Source: Panicum virgatum
Taxonomy: Eukaryota; Streptophyta; Magnoliopsida; Poales; Poaceae
Length of the DNA stretch: 64,000 bases
NCBI RefSeq assembly: GCF_016808335.1
Contig: NC_053153.1
Location: forward strand, 25,840,090-25,904,089
Direction of reading: 5' to 3'
The notes beneath the pieces are model-generated. The model was not told where the DNA came from. It searched no databases and saw nothing but the letters and a program-made list of their open reading frames with translations. Made by a program: the position numbers and the translations under genes. This document shows, in pieces, positions 56,621-64,000 of the stretch (within the stretch, counting starts at the first letter, position 1; every line of letters starts with the position of its first letter).

Positions 56621-56760
56621 CACTGCGTTCGGCAGGCTGGAGCTGGAGTGGTGTGAGAGAAAAATACTGTTGGGCTGGCTGGAGCTGGAGGCTGGAGCTG
56701 GAGCGGTGTGAGAGGAAAGTACTGTTTGGCTGGAGCTGGAGCAACAAGCCGAACGCAGTG
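56621..56760. mobile_element. 140-bp miniature element, CACTG ends, TTA duplication
   Basis: CACTGCGTTCGGC and GCCGAACGCAGTG are perfect inverted ends, flanked by TTA (56618-56620 and 56761-56763). The interior holds two copies of a GCTGGAGCTGGAG...GTGTGAGAG unit. It could be CACTA-like or PIF/Harbinger-like. Confidence 0.82.
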
Positions 56761-56763
56761 TTA

Positions 56764-56924
56764 GTGAGTTGGCCATCAGGCTTTGTGATTTTATTTTTCC
56801 TTCTCCTCTGACTCGCTCTTAAGTGGAAAAAAAGAGCATTCTTATCACCTGGTGACAGCCACTAGATCCTCGACCTTTGCTACCACATGATTTCCTCGCG
56901 GTGATTGAGTTCAACAATCTTATC
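56764..56924 (-). pseudogene. LINE linker segment between endonuclease and RT
   Basis: The minus strand reads ELNHREEIMW, then WLSPGDKNALFFHLRAS after stops, the usual LINE pattern of a WRQRSR-type and WL-GD-N--FFH motif. It continues at 59795 with LHAEVKITDKI when LTR C copy 3 is removed. Confidence 0.7.
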
Positions 56925-57618
56925 TGTAACACCCAAATTTAAACTTGTTTGAATTCAAATGAAATTTGTTCAAATGGTGTTTGAGTTTGAAAAAAACAAA
57001 ATAAACAAACTCTCTTTTCCTTTCCAACCCAAACCAGCCCACCATCTCCTCTCCTTTTTTTTCTTTTTCCCGCTCGGCCCAACATCCCAGCCGACCCAAC
57101 AAGCCCAACCCGCCTCCCCTCTCCACCTCTCTCTTTGTCTCACTTCTAGGTGGGGCCCGCCTGTCGGCACCATCCCCTACCTCCGGCCACCTCTCTCCCG
57201 TGCCGCAAGCTCCGCTCCCTTCCTTCCCTCGCGTCGCGGCATTTATTTCCCGTTTTACTCCGAGTTTGAATACCCCTTAAGAGCCGTCATCACCCACTCT
57301 CGCGCCCCCTTCCCTCTCGCACGGAAACGCCGCGGCAATCACTGCCGTGATTGCCGGCCACCGAGCTCGCCGCCCCCTCCCTCGCTCATGGCCGCACCAA
57401 CCCCTCACTCCCTCTATAAAACCCTCACCCAAGCTCACTGCTCTCCCCTTTACACTCCATGCCAACGCTCCCTCACTCACATTCAACAGCACCGTGCTGC
57501 CGCCTCTGAGCTCTGCCGCTCAGAGCGCCGCCGCCGTCGATCCGCCGTACCGCCATGCCCCTTCGCCGCCCGTTCGTCGCCGAAGCTAGGTGAGGTGGTG
57601 AGAAAGCACCAGCCTCTC

Positions 57619-57656
<38 letters not shown>

Positions 57657-59790
57657 CTCTATCCCGGCAGTGATTCCTCGCCGAAGCCATCACTCTGCCT
57701 CTCGCCGCCGAGCACCCACTTCCGGCCACCGCCGCACCTCCTGGACCCCTTAGCCGCGTTCGCCGTCGCCCCCTCTCCCTCCCCAGCCAAACCCCGCCTC
57801 GAACCTAGCCCCGGAGCACATTTTCGGTGTACTCTGGTGGTCCGCCGCCGCCTCTGCTCGTCGCCGGTGCGTAGCACCGCCCGCCCGAGCCGCCAGCTCC
57901 GCCCAGCGCCGAGCCACGCCGTCACCAGAGCCGCCAGCCATCCCCGCCGAGCCGTGAGTCGACGCCTGAGCCGCTCGACCCGTTTCGCGCCGTCGGATCA
58001 AGATCCGACGAACGAGATCAGTCCAGATCGGGTCAATACCGGTCAACCCGAGCCGCCCCCGTCCTTTTTCCTAAAGAGCCTCTGATCTTTAGGGAAATCA
58101 ACCTGCAGTCCTGAATAGTTCAAAAATAATTAGGCTTAAGCCCTTTCTTTTCTGTTTAGACCCCTAACCTTTCCAATATTAGAACCCGCCGTCCAGGAGC
58201 ACCATTTTTGTGTGCAAGCCCCTGTGTTTAGTGTTTAATTAGGTTTTAGCCCCTGGTTTCTTTGTAGCTAGCCCCTAGAAGTTTAAAACTCTCACAAACA
58301 AGTCCCTAGTGCACTGTTCTAGCCATATCTTTCACGTTTTAACTCCGTTTTCAGCGATTCTTGCGCTCACGCGATCCTTGCGTCGTGCTCAACTTCTTTT
58401 TCAACTTTTCCAGTACTGTTTTTACTATTTTGTACTGTTTCTTATTTTGTATTGTTTGTTTTTCTTGTGTGATCGTGTAGACGACGTGCCGTCCGTGGGT
58501 GAACAAGAGCAAGCTTACGAGGAAGATTTTCAGCAGTTAGCCGAGGAAGGCAAGTGGCCTTCCCCCTCTGAGTTTTATCCTATTAACATCATGTTAATTC
58601 ACTTTACTTTATTATTATATTGCATAAACTTGATGGGATAGCCACTAAGGATTTACCTAGTCTTTTCACCCAAACCTTGGAACACCCGTTATAATAATTT
58701 TGTTGGGTAGAATTGTTTAGATGCTTTATCTTGGGATGGCTATGGTTATAATCTTTGAAACATTAAACATGATTTTATTTATGTTGTTATACTTGTTTTA
58801 TTTACAAGATCATGTTGGTTAATTGGAACATGGAGAACCACCCAAGAAAATCGTACAACCACATTGTCACATGGCTCTGACCTTAGCCGATTAATTAGGC
58901 GCGTAGTTAACTGATGGCCTTACCGAAAGGGCAAGGAGGGGGTCGGTGCTGGGGTATAGCCCGGTCCTCTTGGGGTGGCAGCCTTTGCTAAGGTGCTAAC
59001 CATTAGGGAGGGTTATGGTCCACTCCGCTATTGAAACTCTAGCGGGCTGTTGGTTCTCTGCGTGTCTTTGTAAAGGCTTCATAGTGGACCCCTCGCCACT
59101 CACCAAAGGAAGTGTTTAAGGGCCTTGCAAACCCGGGCGACACAGGGAAACACGAATTGTGGGGAAAGTGTACAACCTCTGCAGAGTGTAAAACTGATAT
59201 ATCAGCCGTGCTCGCGGTCATGAGCGGCTTGAACCCTCACATGATAATTGAACTTGAAGAATAATTAAATTATAGTTCTTGGTTATGTAATGTTGGTTCT
59301 TTTATGATCTTTATGCTTAAGTGGGTTGGTATAAACTTATACCTAGTAATTAGGTGCTGCTAATAAAATTTGACCAACTAAAATGCTAACTGCTATAAAC
59401 TTAGTCTTTCCTTGATGGCCTTGCATCTTCACCCCACTTGCTGAGTACCAACCATAAGTGTACTCACCCTTGCATAATTGCTATTCAGAAGAGAACAATG
59501 AAGTGGAGTACTTCAGTGACTTTGAGGAGTTCTAGGAGCATTCACCAGTCATTGTTCCTGTGGGAGTTTATGAAGATATGCTGAAGACTTCATATAGGTT
59601 ATCGGTGAAACATTAAGACCTTCGTGTCTATCTATCGGAGTGTGTAATAAAGTACTTATCTCCTTTTATTTACATTGTTGAAACATTGTCTTTGATATAT
59701 TCACTGATGACGTCTTCCATACGTGTGAAACTTGATCCTGGCGTACATATGTGATACATCTGGTGTTTTTTTTTTAAACCGGGTGTGACA
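56925..59790 (+). repeat. Solo LTR of family C (copy 3, 2866 bp)
   Basis: TGTAACACCC to GGGTGTGACA with near-perfect flanking TTATC (56920-56924) and CTATC (59791-59795). It is inserted in the LINE. It has a GC-rich leader with a (TC)n run at 57626-57652 and the shared CTCTGCAGAGTGTAAAACTG landmark near 59177. Confidence 0.87.
57415..59536 (+). other. Spliced mini-ORF inside family C LTR, copy 3 (intact)
   Basis: TATAAA at 57415-57420. The leader exon ends GAAGCTAG/GTGAGG (about 57591). Exon a is 58481-58549, between GTGTAG and the GC-type donor AAG/GCAAGT. Exon b starts at 59489 after GCTATTCAG. Exon a (VPSVGEQEQAYEEDFQQL) joins exon b (NNEVEYFSDFEEF, then stop) in one open frame. This is the only copy without internal stops. 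Where translation would begin is not clear, because no ATG is evident in exon a. Confidence 0.48.
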
Positions 59791-59816
59791 CTATCCGTGA
59801 TTTTCACCTCAGCGTG

Positions 59817-59983
59817 CAATGGCGGATCTAGAAATGATTAAAGGGGGTGATTTCTTATTCCTCTCCCTCCCTTTCTTCTTCCTCTCCTTCTTCCTCCTCC
59901 TTTCTTCTCAAAAATGGAGGGGGAGGGGCTCAAGGGGGGCTCCATTGTTTTTTGGGGTCTACCCAGTGCTGCATCTGCCACTG
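59817..59983. mobile_element. hAT miniature element in LINE (167 bp)
   Basis: Ends CAATGGCGGATC and GCATCTGCCACTG. The 8-bp duplications TCAGCGTG (59809-59816) and TCAACGTG (59984-59991) differ at one base. It is related to the tandem units at 43434. Confidence 0.82.
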
Positions 59984-59991
59984 TCAACGTG

Positions 59992-60550
59992 GGATGGCCC
60001 CGTCCGCGAGGGATCAACATAGAGCCTTTCCAGCTCTTCTTTCAGCTTCTTTAGTTCAAGAGAGACATGTCCGAAGCTGTTTCTCCCCTAGCCAGAGAGA
60101 CCTTTCGCCACCGTCGCCAGCTTGCCATGCAAGTCATGCAACGTCATCGCCTTCCCCTCCTTCTGCCACAGATGTGCCATTGATGAGGCGAAGTCCTGAT
60201 GTGTCTCCCACATAACTTCGTATCTAAACAACTTCTTCCTCACCATTCTGTTCGTGCATGTGTCCTGTCGCTATCGCAAACGAATGGGCCCATAATCCGA
60301 AGCTGCTGCCACAAGAGTTTCCACAACAGCATTCGGCTAAGTCGCACTCCACTCTGGTGATGCCAGAGCCCGATCTAGGCACACCCTACAGAATGAGCCA
60401 CTAGCCACTCATTTCTCGAATGTCCAACTATGGCCTGTAAAGCCTAATTCATAGAGGCCACATACATCAACCATCTCCCAAAAGCCCATGGTGTGTGCAT
60501 GGCTCCTCTCCTACACAACCACATGCTATAGATTCAAAAGTTTAATTCCA
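59992..60550 (-). pseudogene. LINE endonuclease C-terminal part
   Basis: The minus strand reads DVCGLYELGFTGHSWTFEK (about 60470-60415), then LDRALASPEW (about 60375), then SDYGPI, FRYEVMWETHQDF and LKKLKEELERLY. This is the closing part of a LINE AP-endonuclease and its linker. The catalytic N-terminal part is absent. Confidence 0.72.
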
Positions 60551-61950
60551 AGCTATATCATACTCTTCAGTTGCTCCAGCATATATGATCCAATGAGCAT
60601 AAAATTTTTACTACAATTCAAGAATACAATTATCAGCTCACCATAAAAATTTTAGTATAAATGTACCACGAAAAATGTAGTTATAAATTAATTACGAATT
60701 TTGGGCTTTCTATTATCGTGATACTGTCATTTAAGTAGTGTATTAGTTTGGGTATCAGAATGTGTGACTCTTTTTGCTATATTTATTGTGGTGAAATGAG
60801 AGGTAAAATTATTTATTAGGGGGAGCACAATTAGCCGGAAGCTTAATGTATTTAAGAAATGAGGAGATTTGGATTTTATTTGTGTGGTAATTATTAATAG
60901 ACTTCATGGTATTTTTTAAAAGAAAGTAGTGGTTCTATTAAAATGTACCGTGTTATTATGGAGGTAGCATGAGAAGGTATAGAAAAACGGTGGTATGATA
61001 TTATTTTTTTAGCAAAATAGGATCCTACATTGAGCAAATTATGAAAATGCATTGAATTTAAAATTTTGTTGTGTAGCGAAGTTTTAGGTTTTAAAATTTT
61101 GAGCATTTTTGTAGAAGTGCATTAAAGCTGTAGATTTTGAAAGAATGAGCAACTTTTGTATTGAATATTTTTTTATTTGCAGATATTGGTGTCCAAATCA
61201 TGGATAGAACGGATCGTATGTAAGCATTTGTGCAAACTACTGAAAGTGTTTTGAATTTAAAATTTGCTCTACAAGTAGTTTCCAATTTTTTTTATCAAAA
61301 CAACTTTTGGTTTTGACGTGTTTTGGTATTCAAATTGTACTATAATGTTGTCCGTCAAGAAATAACGAATGGAACGGGTCCTAGTCCTATTTAATGAGAA
61401 TCCGAGGGTTTTCCGAAAATAATTCCTGAGAGGATCAAGACGGCGGGTTAATTTTATGACAACTTAAGGTTTTATTGAAAATTTCCCTGAACCCGGAAGG
61501 TTGGACTGCGAGTTGCTTTTGATAAAAATTATGGGTTTCTATGAAAAAATAAATGAGAGAAGACTCAAGTGCGGGTTTATTTTCTAAAGGATGATGGTTT
61601 ATTTATAAAATGACCTGGAATCGTACGATCTGGACCATACACCCGGCCGATCAGATGTCCACGCTGGCCGGCCACCTTTTAGTGCAAAAATCGTATTGTG
61701 AGATTGGGTTCACAATTCACATGCATATCTGTTTCGACCCAGGGACTCCTGTGCCGCGCTGCGGGCTGTTTTTGACTGAACAAGTTAACAAAGGAGCTTC
61801 TCTCCTGCCGTTGAAGAAGGCATGAGAAGATGTAACTTTAGCACCCTGCCGAGTACCGTTTCTAGCATACAATGCAATCCTCTGTGCAGACACGCATTGT
61901 CCATCGGTTTGACCAAAGTTTTCGCTCGACCTTTCAATGCTGGAATTCAG
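60551..61950. other. AT-rich spacer, possible decayed LTR
   Basis: 60551-61370 is AT-rich with nothing recognised. 61370-61680 alternates GGGTTTATTTT-like and GGTTTATTG-like phrases and ends with an ATCTGGACC...GATCAGATG block. This recalls the middle of family C LTRs, but the match is too weak to assign. Confidence 0.35.
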
Positions 61951-61991
61951 TGGTTTCCCTACGGTTCATCTGTTTCCCTAGGAAAAACTCA

Positions 61992-62315
61992 GGCCATGTT
62001 TAGATCTTTACCTGTAAAGTCACATCGAATGTTTTGACACATGCATGGAGTACTAAATGAACTCTATTTACAAAACTTTTTGTATAGATGAGCTGTAAAT
62101 CGCGAGACGAATCTAATGAGCCTACTTAATCCATGATTTGAAACAGTGATGCTACAGTAACCACATGCTAATTATGGATTAATTAGCATCATTAGATTCG
62201 TCTCGCGATTTACAATCCATCTGTGCAAAAAAATTTGTAAATAGACTTCATTTAGTACTTCAAATTAGCAAGATTCCAACGCAAAATTTTTACATGTAAA
62301 GAACTAAACGCGGCC
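61992..62315. mobile_element. PIF/Harbinger-type miniature element (324 bp)
   Basis: Ends GGCCATGTTTAGATC and GAACTAAACGCGGCC. A central inverted repeat CGCGAGACGAATCTAATGA pairs with its reverse. The flanking triplets are TCA and TGA. It belongs to a very common grass family by its GGCC-TTTAG ends and GACGAATCT core. Confidence 0.78.
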
Positions 62316-62517
62316 TGAAGTGCTTTAGGGACAGTTTACTTCCCTACAATTCATTTTCAAAAATCGTAGGGAAACCCAGCTTTCTCTAGAGATGTTACGT
62401 TTCCCTAGAGGCAAATTGAAGTGTAGTCCTCCACCCATGCCATGCATCCTGCTGCCAGATATCCCTACAAAAATTCACGTGGACGGTAGGGAAAGAGTCA
62501 GATGGGGGCTAAAGTAA

Positions 62518-62770
62518 GGGCGCGTTTAGTTCCCAAAAATTTTCACCCAAAAATTTTCACCTCCCCTTTAAACACATGTATGAAGCACTAAATGTAATTA
62601 AATAGAAAAACTAATTACACAGTTTGGATGTACATGACGAGACGAATCTTTTAAGCCTAATTAGTGCATGATTAGCCATAAGTGCTACAGTAACCCACAT
62701 GTGCTAATGACGCGGTCAAAGGCCTCAAAAGATTTGTCTCGTGGTTTCCAAGTGAGTTCTGAAATTAGTT
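62518..62770 (+). mobile_element. Related miniature element, right end lost
   Basis: Starts GGGCGCGTTTAGTTCCC after TAA and shares the GACGAGACGAATCTTTTAAGC core with the previous entry. The matching right end is absent. Confidence 0.6.
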
Positions 62771-62889
62771 TTTTAATTAGTGTCCGAAAAAGTCCTCCCG
62801 ACATCCGGTCAAAGTGCTGATTTGACTGACCGCCAAAACATTGCCGCTCTCACGCGGTCTCACCGTTCAAATTTTTAGCTTGTCACTTT

Positions 62890-63260
62890 TTTGAAGCAAA
62901 CTCGTCTCTCCCCTCTCATTCATCCCCACGCAAACTCTCTTCTCTCTCTCTCTCTCACATCCCAACTAGGCCTCATATCCTGGTGGAGTGGTGGCCTGGG
63001 TGGGTTCCGGGGCAGGCGTCGCGGTGGCCGTTGTGGCTCCGGCGAGCTCATGGTCCCGAGCTCGCACAGCTGCGGCGTACTAGGTGGAGGAGCGAGTGGC
63101 ACAGCTGCTGATCCGGCACCGCATCCCTGCGGTTGCAGCGAGCTCGTCTCGTTCGGCGGAGTGGAGCGGCGGCTCCGGCTCCGGCGAGCGAGCGGCATGG
63201 TGCGCGGGGCCAGCAGTCTAGACGACCGAGCGGCTCGCAGTCTGGTACGCTCATCATGTG
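62890..63260 (+). other. GC-rich exon-like segment
   Basis: GC-rich with many CpG, preceded by a (CT)n run at about 62940-62957. Several frames are open, but none has a recognisable domain. A possible acceptor (ATCTTATCAG/G, about 63550) and an AATAAA at about 63728 lie downstream, so a short spliced transcript is conceivable. It may be a captured host exon inside the surrounding element. Confidence 0.3.
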
Positions 63261-64000
63261 TTTGTTGATATGCCTTGAAGCTGTTCTAGGAGTCATCTCA
63301 AATCTAGGCATCTGTTCTTCGATCTAATCTTGCTCTCTTGTGTTCTGAGCAACAGTTCTCAACTTTGTAGGTGGTTATGATAGGTAGTAAAGAAAGAAAT
63401 AATAACATACAGGCATAACAGTGATGGACATGCCTTCTTTAATCCTGTGTAGCAATTTGTACACGCGGGTCTCTGAAACCATAATGCTTTCATATCGAAA
63501 TCTGTTCATTTTTACCTACGCGCCTAAACTCCAATTTTCTGCATCTTATCAGGTATGACTTATGAGGCTGTGGGAGCTTCTTCCAGTCTGCAATTGAGGA
63601 GCGGAGGTGCTTTGGATGCAGAGGAACGTGCAGTTTGTTATGTTTTTAAATCATCTGTAAATAGAGCTATGAGATCCTTGTGATGACTGATAGCGTCTGA
63701 ATTTGGAGGACTATTGACATCAATGAAATAAATTTAGCCCCATTTTTTTGTACAAAATATGAGTTGCAACAGATGCTTATGTTCCTGTTGATGTGATTGA
63801 ATTCAAATTTAAAGTAATTTTGGATGTGAATTCAAATATGAATGTATTAGAATTTAAATAGATATTTCCTTTAAAAGAGGTTATTTGGTGTTAACATTTT
63901 CTTCTACGACAGGCCATAGAATCCTAGGGAAACACCTTTCCACGTAGGATATGCTAGTACCATGTCACAAAGTTTCCCTAGGAACTCAAATCCTAGGGAA

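Larger units (their letters stand above)
53281..60550 (-). mobile_element. L1-type LINE, 5'-truncated, with four insertions
   Basis: Minus-strand non-LTR retrotransposon ending in an A11 tail (plus-strand T run 53281-53291). ORF2 domains in order: end of the endonuclease (60540-59992), linker, reverse transcriptase (about 56570-55240), zinc-finger-like connection (54880-54540) and RNase H (54090-53340). Insertions at 59817-59983, 56925-59790, 56621-56760 and 53674-54032 interrupt it. The upstream limit near 60550 is where recognisable sequence ends. No LINE duplication was found. Confidence 0.85.
61951..64000. mobile_element. Edge of an unidentified element with TTCCCTAGG repeats
   Basis: TTTCCCTA(C/G)G or its reverse CCTAGGGAA recurs at about 61955, 61975, 62333, 62368, 62400, 62485, 63931, 63974 and 63992. 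Between the two clusters lie two younger miniature elements, a GC-rich segment (62890-63260) and AT-rich sequence. The pattern suggests subterminal repeats of a large DNA transposon continuing past 64000. Its ends are not in the window or not recognisable. Confidence 0.4.

Noticed and set aside
56959..58085. 264- and 143-codon frames on plus, others on minus
   Set aside because: GC-rich LTR C leader again. The longest frame runs through the TATA box and a TC microsatellite.
61951..64000. Interstitial telomere repeats
   Set aside because: TTTCCCTAG-like words resemble the plant telomere unit (CCCTAAA) but never occur in tandem and are spaced like subterminal transposon repeats.

Overview
This is plant nuclear DNA, almost certainly from a grass and most like a panicoid one. 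The signs are very dense nested retrotransposons, Stowaway, hAT, CACTA and PIF/Harbinger-type miniature elements, GC-rich leaders and a grass-style secreted glycine-rich protein gene. The species cannot be named from the sequence. Only one convincing host gene is visible, the glycine-rich protein at 50636-51343. Nearly everything else is transposable-element sequence, layered several insertions deep, and five insertions are dated relative to their hosts by target-site duplications (TSDs).

Layout. 1-4620: 3' part of a Gypsy-type element (family A), with its second ORF and a 3' LTR. 4633-10476: a deleted chromovirus-like element (family C) with a 3.6 kb 3' LTR. 10477-11271, 38972-39197 and 46735-46985: three pieces of one hAT transposase gene. 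The first gap is a 27.7 kb composite A element (11272-38971, minus strand, TSD GTGAT). The second is a 7.5 kb CACTA element (39198-46734, TSD AAC). The A element was itself invaded by a Gypsy-type element B (15622-21901, minus), by a complete 11.4 kb Copia-type element D (22796-34239, plus, TSD ACTCT), by an inverted A LTR fragment and by a hAT-like miniature element. The CACTA element holds a decayed transposase-associated gene, two tandem hAT miniature elements and a solo C LTR (TSD ACCAT).

47500-50600 holds miniature-element pieces, a truncated Copia LTR and a TTGCAA-rich repeat, then the glycine-rich protein gene. 52137-52855 is a small CACTA element. 53281-60550 is a 5'-truncated LINE on the minus strand, broken by two CACTA/PIF-like miniature elements, a solo C LTR and a hAT miniature element. 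61950-64000 looks like the edge of another large element with TTCCCTAGG-type repeats and a GC-rich exon-like segment.

How the parts fit. Families A, B and D keep gag (A and B also a retropepsin) but show no reverse transcriptase, RNase H or integrase, so they would need partner elements to move. A and D, one Gypsy-type and one Copia-type, both carry an extra ORF2 of the same broad class downstream of gag. In A that ORF lies behind its own TATA box and between conserved splice signals. The long LTRs of family C contain a gene-like arrangement in all three copies: TATA, leader exon, then two short exons that join in the same phase to an acidic peptide ending in a stop.
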